From: an uncultured Anaerotignum sp.
GTDB lineage: Bacteria > Bacillota > Clostridia > Lachnospirales > Anaerotignaceae
Assembly: GCF_905212195.1 (NCBI RefSeq)
Contig: NZ_CAJMDQ010000034.1
Span: forward strand, 1 to 24,784
Direction of reading: 5' to 3'
Length of the DNA stretch: 24,784 nt
The notes under the pieces were generated by a model. That model had not been told where the DNA came from. It saw only the letters and a list, made by a program, of their open reading frames with translations, and searched no databases. Positions within the stretch are counted from its first letter, which is position 1. Each line of letters starts with the position of its first letter. Both the position numbers and the translations under genes were made by a program. Below, piece after piece: positions 1 through 7,317 of the stretch.

Positions 1-869
1 CCCGCCGCATCGTTCTGAATGACCGACGCCAGATCCTTGCTGTTGCCAATGTTCGCATACAGGCGGATCTTCTTGCCATCCATAGTGACTGTTTCGCGCC
101 CTTTCAGTGTTTGCAGCAGTTCTTTCTTCTCCTGTTCCTCCTGCTGCCGGCGGCGCATTGTTTCCAATGTCTCCTCATCCGGTTCCACATACAGGACTCC
201 GTTAGTACCATCCACAACCGCAAATTTCCCATCTACCGTCTCATCGAGCGCCACGTCCGTTCCGATCAGCGCCGGAATGCTCATCGTACGCGCCAGGATC
301 GCCGTGTGGGAATTGACGGAACCGTGTACCGTCACAAAGGATAGCACCTTGTCCTTTTCAAGCTGTACCGTCTCCGATGGCGCTAAATCATCTGCCAGAA
401 TAATCACCGGCTCGTCCGTATGGATGCCCTGACCTGCGCCTCCGGACAGAACGCGCACAATCCGCTCCGAAATATCTTTGACATCCGCCGCGCGCCCACG
501 CATATATTCGTCCTCCATCGCCGCAAACATCTGGGCGAAATTGTCACCGGTCACCGCAACCGCATACTCGGCATTGACCTTCTGCGTATCGATGATATTC
601 TGAACCGCGTCCAGATAGTCCTCGTCCTCCAGCATGATCTGATGAATCTCAAAAATCGCCGCATTCGCCTCGCCAACTTCTTTTACCGCCTTTTCATACA
701 ACTCGCCGAGCTGGCGGATGGACTCCTGAACTGCCGCATTAAACCGCGCTTTTTCCTGCTCTGTATTCTCTATTTTTGTCCGTTTTACGGTCTGCTCGCC
801 TTTCTGATACACACATATTTTTCCAACTGCGACACCGCCAAATACACTTTTTCCACGATACGTCTGCAT
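1..869 (-). CDS. ptsI: PTS enzyme I (phosphoenolpyruvate-protein phosphotransferase), N-terminal 289 codons, cut by the window edge
   Basis: Enzyme I takes phosphate from phosphoenolpyruvate onto a histidine and passes it to HPr; it is the first general step of sugar PTS transport in the cytoplasm. The visible part starts MQTYRGKSVFGGVAVG and holds the HPr-binding and phosphohistidine domains. The active-site motif GSVNSHTAILAR places the phosphorylated His at residue 188. After about residue 260 the PEP-binding barrel begins and runs off the left edge, so the gene is partial at its 3' end. The ATG at 869 is chosen over the in-frame ATG at 875 because AGGGG lies 7 nt upstream of the former and only about 1 nt from the latter. 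It follows ptsH, with a hairpin in the gap. Codons are rich in GCG, ACG, CCG and CGC, unlike fruA and fruK. Family assignment is very secure. Confidence 0.97.
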   Translation of the reverse strand, partial: MQTYRGKSVFGGVAVGKICVYQKGEQTVKRTKIENTEQEKARFNAAVQESIRQLGELYEKAVKEVGEANAAIFEIHQIMLEDEDYLDAVQNIIDTQKVNAEYAVAVTGDNFAQMFAAMEDEYMRGRAADVKDISERIVRVLSGGAGQGIHTDEPVIILADDLAPSETVQLEKDKVLSFVTVHGSVNSHTAILARTMSIPALIGTDVALDETVDGKFAVVDGTNGVLYVEPDEETLETMRRRQQEEQEKKELLQTLKGRETVTMDGKKIRLYANIGNSKDLASVIQNDAA

Positions 870-899
870 GATCATTCCCCTTTCCATTGATCCATTATC

Positions 900-940
900 G
901 AAAAATGCCGCCATGTAATAATCCCTTACATCGCGGCATC
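900..940 (-). terminator. Intrinsic-terminator-like hairpin between ptsH and ptsI
   Basis: Arms 905-918 and 926-939 pair over 14 positions with one mismatch, around a 7-nt loop. On the minus strand the right side runs straight into five T residues. It begins just after the ptsH stop and ends about 30 nt before the ptsI start, so it probably lowers ptsI expression relative to ptsH by partial termination, or stabilises a processed ptsH mRNA. ptsI has no other obvious promoter here, so complete termination is unlikely. Confidence 0.8.
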
Positions 941-949
941 TTTGTTAAA

Positions 950-1207
950 CTACATATTTTCCTTCATAAACTGGCTGACTGCCTCATAAGCTGCTTCTTC
1001 GTCCTCGCCCTCAAAAGTCAGGGTTACTTCCTGTCCGTTCTTTACCGCCAGTCCCATGATACCGAAAATCTTTTTGCAGTCGCCGCTCTTTCCATCTTTC
1101 GCCAGCTTGATCGTACTCGTAAACTGTTTTGCCGCCTTTACCAGTTCACCTGCCGGGCGTGCGTGGATTCCTTCCGGGTCTGTAATGGTATATTTAAACT
1201 CTTTCAT
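950..1207 (-). CDS. ptsH: HPr phosphocarrier protein with His15 but Lys in place of Ser46
   Basis: This 85-aa protein carries phosphate from enzyme I to sugar-specific IIA domains. GIHARPAG puts the phosphorylated histidine at residue 15, as in all HPr proteins. Aligning without gaps to Bacillus HPr from residue 13 to 55, the regulatory serine position 46 is lysine (DCKKIFGIMGL instead of the usual KSIMGVMSL), so HPr kinase could not phosphorylate it there. That predicts a transport-only HPr outside CcpA-type catabolite control, probably serving the adjacent fructose permease. The ATG at 1207 is chosen because AAGGAGA lies 8 nt upstream; the frame stays open to 1255, but the extra residues do not look like HPr. 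It lies between fruA and ptsI. From memory, similar Ser46-less HPr proteins occur in clostridial sugar operons. Confidence 0.95.
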   Translation of the reverse strand: MKEFKYTITDPEGIHARPAGELVKAAKQFTSTIKLAKDGKSGDCKKIFGIMGLAVKNGQEVTLTFEGEDEEAAYEAVSQFMKENM

Positions 1208-1225
1208 GATGATGTTCTCCTTCTC

Positions 1226-1254
1226 ATTATAACCTATTTTGATTGATTTGACCA
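1226..1254 (-). promoter_or_regulatory. Candidate promoter for ptsH-ptsI
   Basis: On the minus strand TGGTCA (1249-1254, 4 of 6 to TTGACA) is separated by 17 bp from a perfect TATAAT (1226-1231). The start point would fall very close to the ptsH ribosome binding site, which weakens the call. It would give ptsHI expression independent of fruK-fruA; no terminator is visible after fruA, so read-through is also likely. Confidence 0.4.
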
Positions 1255-1301
1255 AAAAATTTCTAATAAAGATTCACATTCCGTCAAAAAAAATTATTTA
1301 T

Positions 1302-3215
1302 CTACTCTTCTACATTCTTCTTGAGAACTCCTAAGAGTACCGTCGAGATCGCCGTGCCAACCACCAGTGCCAGCAGGTAGAACAGCGGATTTCCCATGAC
1401 TGGGAATACGAAGATTCCGCCATGCGGCGCCATCAGCGTACAGTTAAATAACATGCTCATCGCTCCCGCAACACCCGAACCGACGATGCAGGCTGGAAGC
1501 ACGTGTACCGGATCGGACGCTGCAAATGGAATCGCGCCCTCCGTGATGAATGCCAGACCCATGATGAAGTTTGTAGGGCCGGATTCACGTTCCTGTTTTG
1601 TATATTTTTTCTTGAACAGGATGGTGGACAGAGCGATAGCACAAGGAGGTACCATACCGCCGACCATAACTGCTGCCATAATGTCATAGTTGCCTGCCGC
1701 AATGGAAGCTGTACCGAATACGTAAGCTGCCTTGTTGAAGGGACCGCCCATGTCGATGGACATCATACCAGCTACCAGAATACCCAGCAGCACTTTGCTT
1801 GTACCGCTCATGTTTGTCAGTGCTGTATTCATAGCTGTATTCAGCGCACCAACAGGAGGTTCTACTACGAAGTACATAATCAGACCTACAATCAGGATAC
1901 CGAACAAAGGATACAGCAATACAGGAGCGATTTTTTCCAATGCTTCAGGAAGTTTATCGAAAATCTTACGCAGGAAAACGATTGTATAACCTGCCAGGAA
2001 ACCAGCTACCAGAGCACCCAGGAAACCAGAGCTGCCGGAAGCCGCGATGGAACCGCCTACAAAGCCCAGCGCCAGACCAGGTCTGTCACCAATACTCATG
2101 GCAATGAAACCAGCCAATACAGGCAGCATGAAGGCAAATGCCACACCGCCAATCTGTTTAAACAGTGCCGCAGCAGGTGTGATGGTACCGAAGTTGGCAC
2201 GCATTTCTGCAGGCAATGTTGTCATATCTACACACAAGCCATCAATCAGGAAGGCAATGGCAATGAGGATACCGCCGCCGACAACGAAAGGAAGCATATG
2301 AGATACGCCGTTCATGAGCTGCATATAGATTTTATGCCCAACGGAGCCACTTGCTTTCACTGTTTCCTGTGGTTTTGTTTCTGCCTGATACAGAGGTACT
2401 TTGCCGGAGATTGCTTCGTCCAGCAGTTCTTCTGCTTTGCTGATACCGTCTGCTACGTGGCAGGAAATTACCGGTTTGCCATGGAAACGATCCATAGGCA
2501 CCTGTGTATCTGCTGCAACGATGATGCAGTCAGCTGCTGCAATTTCTTCCGCAGTCAATACATTTTTCGCACCGCCGCTGCCGCGAGTTTCTACTTTAAT
2601 GGTGCAGTTCTTTGCTTTTGCTGCTTTTTCCAGACCTTCCGCAGCCATGTAAGTGTGTGCGATACCTGTGGGGCAGGAAGTAACTGCCAGAACTTTGCAA
2701 ACAGGTGCTGCCGCTGCAGTTGTTTCTACAGGCGCTTCTTCTGTTTTTTCTTCCTTTTCTGCTTCTTCCGCATCGTCAATGACTTTCAGGAATTCATCTA
2801 CTGTTTTTGCGTTTCTCAAGCTATCCGCAAAGTTTTCATCCATCATCATAACGGAAAGTTTGCTCAGTACATCCAGATGCACATTATCTGCTGTATTGGG
2901 AGCAGCAATCAGGAAAATCAGTGTTGCAGGTTCTCCGTCCAGAGATTCAAAATCAACGCCTTCTGGCACAACCAGTGCAGCCAGACCGGGTTTTTCTACG
3001 AATTCGCCTTTCCCGTGAGGAATTGCCAATCCTTCACCAATACCTGTTGTTCCTTCTTCTTCTCTGCGGTAAACCTCTTTACGGTAAGCTTCTGCATCTT
3101 TGATTTTACCGCTGTCGATCATCAACTGAATAACTGTGTCCAAAGCTTCTTTCTTGGACGCCGGTTTTGCATCAAGGGCAATACTGCGGCGATCCAGCAA
3201 ATCTGTAATACGCAT
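1302..3215 (-). CDS. fruA: PTS fructose-specific transporter, fused IIA-IIB-IIC
   Basis: FruA imports fructose across the membrane and phosphorylates it to fructose-1-phosphate. The 637-aa chain has the IIA domain at about 1-147, with the phosphorylated His67 in GEGLAIPHGKG. A Glu/Ala/Pro-rich linker spans about 148-171. IIB begins at 172, with the phospho-cysteine at 181 in the loop CPTGIAHTYMAAEG. The hydrophobic IIC channel runs from about 290 to the end with many membrane spans. Length and A-B-C order match the Firmicute fructose family; mannose-type domain fusions would differ. The ATG at 3215 has GGGAGGGG about 6 nt upstream. It lies 15 nt after fruK and is followed by ptsH, forming a full fructose uptake set. 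No frameshift or missing catalytic residue is visible. Confidence 0.97.
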   Translation of the reverse strand: MRITDLLDRRSIALDAKPASKKEALDTVIQLMIDSGKIKDAEAYRKEVYRREEEGTTGIGEGLAIPHGKGEFVEKPGLAALVVPEGVDFESLDGEPATLIFLIAAPNTADNVHLDVLSKLSVMMMDENFADSLRNAKTVDEFLKVIDDAEEAEKEEKTEEAPVETTAAAAPVCKVLAVTSCPTGIAHTYMAAEGLEKAAKAKNCTIKVETRGSGGAKNVLTAEEIAAADCIIVAADTQVPMDRFHGKPVISCHVADGISKAEELLDEAISGKVPLYQAETKPQETVKASGSVGHKIYMQLMNGVSHMLPFVVGGGILIAIAFLIDGLCVDMTTLPAEMRANFGTITPAAALFKQIGGVAFAFMLPVLAGFIAMSIGDRPGLALGFVGGSIAASGSSGFLGALVAGFLAGYTIVFLRKIFDKLPEALEKIAPVLLYPLFGILIVGLIMYFVVEPPVGALNTAMNTALTNMSGTSKVLLGILVAGMMSIDMGGPFNKAAYVFGTASIAAGNYDIMAAVMVGGMVPPCAIALSTILFKKKYTKQERESGPTNFIMGLAFITEGAIPFAASDPVHVLPACIVGSGVAGAMSMLFNCTLMAPHGGIFVFPVMGNPLFYLLALVVGTAISTVLLGVLKKNVEE

Positions 3216-3230
3216 GTGGGTCCCCTCCCT

Positions 3231-4136
3231 TTATTTTAACTTTTTATACAAAGCCAATACTTCTTCTTTTGTCGCCAGATTTTCGCTGAAAGCGCTGGCA
3301 CTGCCTGCAGAAATCCCCATCTTAAAGGCATGAGCATAATCTCCGCTTTCCAGCCAGCCTGCCAAAAATCCAGCTACCATGGAATCTCCTGCACCAACAC
3401 TGTTCACCAGTTTCCCCTCAGGGGCAGGCAAATGATAAAAATCGCCTTTTTCTGTCAGCAGAGCCGCACCTTTTCCGCCCATGGAAACCAATACGTTTCT
3501 TGCACCCTGTTCCTGCAGTTTTCCAGCATAGATTTTTACCTTTTCCATATCATCAATGGTCACATCAAAAATCTCACCCAGTTCATGATGATTGGGTTTG
3601 ATCAAAAATGGATGATGCTCCAATACATTGCAAAGCAGATTGCCTGTGGCATCCACAACGGTCAGGATTTCTTTGCCAGCCAGACGCTGGAGAATATCCT
3701 GATAAATGGTTGCCGGCAGACCTGTAGGAATGCTTCCCGCCAGAACCAGCACATCGCCCTTTTCCAGCATATCCAGTTTTTGCATCAGCTGCTCCAATGC
3801 TTCTTCTGTAATGACTGGGCCTCTGGCATTGATTTCTGTGCCGTCCGCAGATTTCAATTTCACATTGATGCGGCTGCATCCTTCTGGCAAAGTCTTGAAT
3901 GCTGTATGGCATCCTTTTTCCTGCAACAGGCGGCAGATTTCATCGCCTACAAATCCGGCAGTGAATCCCAATGCTGTACTTTCTACACCAAGATTTTGCA
4001 GCACCATGGAAACGTTGATGCCCTTTCCGCCCGGAAAGATACTTTCTGATGTTGTTCTGTTGGTCATACCCATCTGAAAGGAGGGCACTTCAACGATATA
4101 ATCCAAAGATGGATTAAAGGTAACTGTGTAAATCAC
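3231..4136 (-). CDS. fruK: 1-phosphofructokinase
   Basis: FruK phosphorylates fructose-1-phosphate to fructose-1,6-bisphosphate with ATP, feeding fructose into glycolysis. This 301-aa PfkB-family kinase shows the N-terminal pattern TFNPSLDYIV, the first PfkB signature GGKGINVSMVLQNLG (36-50) and the second signature NSVGAGDSMVAGFLAGW (245-261), with catalytic Asp251 in GAGD. Tagatose-6-phosphate kinase is a close relative, but adjacency to fruA settles the substrate. The start codon is GTG at 4136, with GGAGG 7 nt upstream. It is the first gene of the fruK-fruA(-ptsH-ptsI) transcription unit, and its promoter overlaps an inverted repeat. The DeoR-type fruR usually placed in front of fruK is absent here; a DUF2971 gene occupies that position. 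Confidence 0.95.
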   Translation of the reverse strand: MIYTVTFNPSLDYIVEVPSFQMGMTNRTTSESIFPGGKGINVSMVLQNLGVESTALGFTAGFVGDEICRLLQEKGCHTAFKTLPEGCSRINVKLKSADGTEINARGPVITEEALEQLMQKLDMLEKGDVLVLAGSIPTGLPATIYQDILQRLAGKEILTVVDATGNLLCNVLEHHPFLIKPNHHELGEIFDVTIDDMEKVKIYAGKLQEQGARNVLVSMGGKGAALLTEKGDFYHLPAPEGKLVNSVGAGDSMVAGFLAGWLESGDYAHAFKMGISAGSASAFSENLATKEEVLALYKKLK

Positions 4137-4177
4137 AGCCTCACCTCCAGTGACTGAATTTGAAATAGTTTTAACTT

Positions 4178-4200
4178 GAATTTATTATATAATCAAATTC
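4178..4200. promoter_or_regulatory. Inverted repeat overlapping the fruK -10 box, candidate operator
   Basis: The 23-bp stretch reads GAATTT at one end and AAATTC at the other, with an almost symmetric AT-rich centre that contains the -10 box. TTGAA and TTGAC half-site-like words recur nearby (about 4160-4260). A DeoR-family fructose repressor binding here would block the promoter. The repressor gene itself is not in the window, so the regulator is inferred. Confidence 0.5.
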
Positions 4201-4212
4201 GTTCAAAATCAA
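4184..4212 (-). promoter_or_regulatory. fruK promoter (sigma-A type)
   Basis: On the minus strand TTGATT (4207-4212) lies 17 bp from a perfect TATAAT (4184-4189), about 50 bp upstream of the fruK GTG start. It is the only good promoter-like pair between the upstream terminator and fruK. Confidence 0.7.
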
Positions 4213-4289
4213 TCATATTAGGTCACAAAAAATTTGACTTATTTTTATTGAAATTGACTAAGTTTGGTTGTTTTTGGTTATTTTCATGT

Positions 4290-4327
4290 AAAAAAAGCTG
4301 TCTGTGGAAGATTGCCCACAAACAGCC
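4290..4327 (-). terminator. Intrinsic terminator after the DUF2971 gene
   Basis: Arms 4297-4307 and 4316-4326 form 11 pairs including one G-T, with an 8-nt loop. They are followed on the minus strand by a run of at least six T. The hairpin starts about 17 nt after the DUF2971 stop codon and separates that gene from the fructose operon. Confidence 0.92.
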
Positions 4328-4342
4328 ATTTTCATTCTATAT

Positions 4343-5338
4343 TCAAATGCGATAAGAAGAATCCGATTTACGAATTTTTACATCTGCCGTATCAAAGCCA
4401 AAATGACCAAGCAGCTGGAATACATCTTCTTCCTCCAGACGACAGTTCGGCCCAATGACGATTTCCCGAATCATATCATTATGCATATAATCTCCGTCAG
4501 AAAAATCCATATCCATGTAAGATACAATGTCATTATCCTCTACGCGGAATTCCAGTGCCTTCGGGAAAAGGCGTTTCATTGCCGGTCTGATGGAATGTCC
4601 TGTGCGTTTCCAATTGTATATGTTTTCCCAATCGCTTTCGCTTTTGATGATTTCGTCTTTCAAAATCAGCCGCCATTCATCCTCCTCCGCAAAGGAATCG
4701 TCTTTATAGAAGAAAGAATCCTGCAGCAAAGGAATAAACCAATGTCCTGCCTGAGAATCCAGATAGGTGCCATCCAGAATCTGCTTCGTTTCATTTCTCT
4801 CCATGTAAGAAAACAATGTTTCCACCAGTTTTGCCGCATGACGGTTCAAACTCAGATTACATTGGGTGGTATCGCAGTCCATAACATTCTTATTGGTGTC
4901 GATATAATGCACCTTACGGAATTCCAACTGGGCATCGGGAATCTGCTCAATGAGCCGCTCAATGGTTTCCACGTCAAAACCAATGGCAACACCTCTGCCG
5001 TTGTCCGCATAACCCCTCCACTGTGCCAGATAGTCATCCGACTCAGAAAAACAGGCGATATACGCCATCAAGTCTTTATATCCTTTTACATGCTCAATCA
5101 TTCTATCAATGAGATACACAATAAACTCACGATATGTCAAGCCACCAAAAGTCTGATCACTATCTACCCCCGGACGGGAAAGCATAATCTGAATGGCGCG
5201 GTTGCGGGTGATATGCAAAAGCGCCTTGCTTTCATTGGTATCGTTTTGTTTATTGATATCAGATAAACGGATGGTTTTATGTTCCAATATATTCAAAAGG
5301 GTCGATAAGCTGCAGTAATGATAAACCAGTTGTTTCAT
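4343..5338 (-). CDS. DUF2971 family protein of unknown function
   Basis: The 331-aa protein has no signal peptide or membrane span and is probably cytoplasmic. The N-terminus YHYCSLSTLLNILEHKTIRL followed by SDINKQNDTNES (about residues 6-37) and the later ACFSESDDYLAQWRGYADNGRG (about 95-116) match the DUF2971 family pattern of an HY...L start, a conserved ND..E element and a C-F-S...W-Y block. No biochemical role is established that I can state; in many genomes these genes sit in accessory or stress- and defence-related positions. The ATG at 5338 has GGAGGG 6 nt upstream. The gene is monocistronic: the tsf terminator lies upstream and its own terminator follows, between rpsB-tsf and the fructose operon. 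The position suggests an insertion of accessory DNA. Family call fairly sure, function unknown. Confidence 0.8.
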   Translation of the reverse strand: MKQLVYHYCSLSTLLNILEHKTIRLSDINKQNDTNESKALLHITRNRAIQIMLSRPGVDSDQTFGGLTYREFIVYLIDRMIEHVKGYKDLMAYIACFSESDDYLAQWRGYADNGRGVAIGFDVETIERLIEQIPDAQLEFRKVHYIDTNKNVMDCDTTQCNLSLNRHAAKLVETLFSYMERNETKQILDGTYLDSQAGHWFIPLLQDSFFYKDDSFAEEDEWRLILKDEIIKSESDWENIYNWKRTGHSIRPAMKRLFPKALEFRVEDNDIVSYMDMDFSDGDYMHNDMIREIVIGPNCRLEEEDVFQLLGHFGFDTADVKIRKSDSSYRI

Positions 5339-5370
5339 TCTATTCCCTCCTAGTGCATGTTCTCTCCTTC

Positions 5371-5399
5371 ATTTAACCATTTTTTAAGGACGGACGCAA
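5371..5399 (-). promoter_or_regulatory. Possible promoter of the DUF2971 gene
   Basis: On the minus strand TTGCGT (5394-5399) is 17 bp from TTAAAT (5371-5376), preceded by TGG, giving an extended -10 pattern. Both boxes are only partial matches, but the gene lies behind a strong terminator and needs a promoter in this interval. Confidence 0.35.
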
Positions 5400-5426
5400 C
5401 CACATTTCTGTAAAAGTTTCACAAAG

Positions 5427-5466
5427 AAAAAACGGATAAAACCTTTTACAAGGTTCTATCCGTTTT
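5427..5466 (-). terminator. Intrinsic terminator after tsf
   Basis: Arms 5431-5445 and 5450-5464 pair over 15 positions with one G-T, closed by the tetraloop GTAA (minus strand) and followed by six T. It starts about 35 nt after the tsf stop. Its core closely resembles the hairpin at 18447-18487. Confidence 0.95.
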
Positions 5467-5500
5467 GGAATTCATAAGATGTGCAAAATATATTTGCAGA

Positions 5501-6433
5501 TTACTGCATAGCTTTTGCTACTTCGTCAGCAAAGTTTTCGTCTTTCTTTTCCAGACCTTCGCCTGTTTCGAAACGTACGAAACGTGTAATTTCGATAGGA
5601 GCGCCTACTTCTTTTGCTACGGAGTCAATGTATTTTTTCACTGTCAGATCGCCGTCTTTTACGTAAGGCTGTTCAACCAGGCAGAATTCTTTCATTTCTT
5701 TTTTCAGTCTGCCTTCGATCATTTTTGCAATGATGTTTTCGGGTTTGTTTGCGTTTTTAGGATCGTTTTTAGCCTGTACTGTCAGGATTTCTGTTTCTTT
5801 TTCGATGAAGTCAGCGGGAACGTCTTTTTCAGCGATGAATTTAGGGTTCAGAGCTGCAATCTGCATTGCAACGTTTTTGCCCAGTTCTTCCAGAGCGTCG
5901 CTGTCGTTATCGCAAGCCAGTTCGATCAGAACGCCGATTCTGCCGCCGCCGTGGATGTAGGAAACCAGTCTGCCGGAACCAGCTTTTTCGAATTTTTCGA
6001 AACGTCTGATGTTCAGGTTTTCACCGATAACTGCTACCTGCTGGCTCAGAGCTTCTTTTACTGTGAACTGAGGATCCAGATCCCATTTTTCAGCGAAGAA
6101 TGCATCCATATCTGTTGCTGTTGTTGTGGAAGCCTGTTTTGCAACTGCTGCAACATAATCTCTGAATACCTGGTTCTTTGCAACGAAGTCTGTTTCGGAG
6201 TTTACTTCTACGATTGTACCAACTTTGTTGTCATCGCTCAGGTAAACATCAACGATACCTTCGGAAGCAATACGGCCTGCTTTTTTCGCAGAAGCTGCCA
6301 GACCTTTTTCTCTCAGCAGTTCAACTGCTTTTTCCATATCGCCGTCTGTTTCAGTCAGGGCTTTTTTGCAGTCCATCATGCCAACGCCTGTCATTTCTCT
6401 CAGTTCTTTTACCATTGCTGCTGTAATAGCCAT
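5501..6433 (-). CDS. tsf: Translation elongation factor Ts
   Basis: EF-Ts is the nucleotide exchange factor that releases GDP from EF-Tu so it can reload with GTP during protein synthesis. The 310-aa protein starts with the UBA-like domain MAITAAMVKELREMTGVGMM, including the MTGVGMMDCKKAL signature. It contains the EF-Tu-contacting TDFVAKN motif at 81-87, followed by the two-part dimerisation core. Length fits the Firmicute family. The ATG at 6433 has GGAGGG 8 nt upstream. It follows rpsB by 87 nt, with a hairpin in the gap, and ends before a strong terminator. pyrH and frr, which often follow tsf, do not follow here. Codons are strongly biased (GAA, AAA, CTG, GCA), as expected of a highly expressed gene. 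Confidence 0.98.
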   Translation of the reverse strand: MAITAAMVKELREMTGVGMMDCKKALTETDGDMEKAVELLREKGLAASAKKAGRIASEGIVDVYLSDDNKVGTIVEVNSETDFVAKNQVFRDYVAAVAKQASTTTATDMDAFFAEKWDLDPQFTVKEALSQQVAVIGENLNIRRFEKFEKAGSGRLVSYIHGGGRIGVLIELACDNDSDALEELGKNVAMQIAALNPKFIAEKDVPADFIEKETEILTVQAKNDPKNANKPENIIAKMIEGRLKKEMKEFCLVEQPYVKDGDLTVKKYIDSVAKEVGAPIEITRFVRFETGEGLEKKDENFADEVAKAMQ

Positions 6434-6471
6434 GTTCTTTTCCCTCCGTATATTGGTTTTATGATAAGAAA

Positions 6472-6501
6472 GAGCTTCAGCCCGTGAATCGGCTGAAGCT
6501 C
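6472..6501 (-). terminator. Hairpin between rpsB and tsf (attenuator-like)
   Basis: Arms 6472-6482 and 6491-6501 are perfectly complementary over 11 bp, with an 8-nt loop, followed on the minus strand by the short pyrimidine stretch TTTCTT. The U-run is weak, so partial termination or mRNA processing that sets the S2 to EF-Ts ratio is more likely than full termination. Confidence 0.65.
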
Positions 6502-6520
6502 GGGCAAATTGCCTATGAAA

Positions 6521-7246
6521 TTATTCAGCTACTGTTTCTTCAGCTGCTTCTGCGTTTTCCTGTTCACCCTGTTTGGATTCCAGAACTGCATCAGCTACTT
6601 TGGAAGCGATCAGTTTTACGGCGCGGATAGCGTCATCGTTACCGGGGATTACGTAGTCGATTTCATCGGGATCGCAGTTTGTATCTACGATAGCAACGAT
6701 GGGAATACCCAGTGTGTGTGCTTCCTGAACAGCGATTTTTTCTTTTCTTGTATCAACAACGAACATCAGATCGGGGATCTTCTTCATTTCTTTGATACCG
6801 CCCAGGTTCTTTTCCAGTTTTTCCATTTCGTGCATCAGGGCTGCAACTTCTTTTTTGGGCAGAACTTCAAAAGTGCCATCTTCCTGCATTTTTTCCAGTT
6901 CTTTCAGTCTTGCAATTCTTGTTTTGATTGTGTTGAAGTTTGTCAGCATACCACCCAGCCATCTCTGGTTAACGTAGTACATACCGCATCTTTCAGCTTC
7001 TTCTTTGATGCATTCCTGTGCCTGTTTCTTTGTACCAACGAACAGAACTTCGCCGCCGTCAGCTACGATGTTGCAGATTTCAGCATAAGCTTCGTCTACT
7101 TTTTTAACGGTTTTCTGCAGGTCGATGATGTAGATACCGTTTCTTTCTGCGAAGATGTATTCAGCCATTTTAGGGTTCCATCTTCTTGTCTGGTGACCAA
7201 AATGTACACCAGCTTCTAACAACTGTTTCATTGAAATTACGCTCAT
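6521..7246 (-). CDS. rpsB: 30S ribosomal protein S2
   Basis: S2 is a late-assembling protein of the small ribosomal subunit. The 241-aa product begins MSVISMKQLLEAGVHFGHQT and has the S2 signatures RRWNPKMAEYIFAERNGIYI (about 21-40) and, further on, the family segment PDLMFVVDTRKEKIAV with ALGIPIVAIVDTNCDPD-like residues. The C-terminus is an acidic Glu/Ala tail. The frame is open upstream to 7384, but that region is the promoter and leader. The ATG at 7246 has GGAGG 6 nt upstream and gives the usual S2 N-terminus. It is first in an rpsB-tsf unit with its own promoter and a hairpin leader. topA lies immediately upstream; codY, a common neighbour in Firmicutes, is missing. Confidence 0.98.
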   Translation of the reverse strand: MSVISMKQLLEAGVHFGHQTRRWNPKMAEYIFAERNGIYIIDLQKTVKKVDEAYAEICNIVADGGEVLFVGTKKQAQECIKEEAERCGMYYVNQRWLGGMLTNFNTIKTRIARLKELEKMQEDGTFEVLPKKEVAALMHEMEKLEKNLGGIKEMKKIPDLMFVVDTRKEKIAVQEAHTLGIPIVAIVDTNCDPDEIDYVIPGNDDAIRAVKLIASKVADAVLESKQGEQENAEAAEETVAE

Positions 7247-7280
7247 AGCGCACCTCCTGTGGTTTGTCCTCCGCATCATC

Positions 7281-7317
7281 CCCCGTGTCACCGAACTCTT
7301 CGGCACCGGACACAGGG
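7281..7317 (-). promoter_or_regulatory. Structured hairpin in the rpsB 5' leader
   Basis: An outer stem (7285-7289 with 7309-7313, continued by 7282-7284 with 7315-7317 across a one-base bulge) encloses an inner stem (7291-7295 with 7299-7303, 3-nt loop). It lies about 35 nt upstream of the rpsB start in a roughly 100-nt leader. Leader-mediated autoregulation by S2 is known in Gammaproteobacteria; a similar role here is inference. Confidence 0.5.

Noticed and set aside
1503..3239. Open plus-strand frame of 578 codons opposite fruA
   Set aside because: Same cause as opposite pyc: fruA is complete with its IIA, IIB and IIC motifs, and the antisense product has no family pattern.
4290..4342. 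DUF2971 terminator as a third member of the covarying terminator family
   Set aside because: Its stem sequence and loop do not share the GATAGA...TTTATC core seen in the other two.
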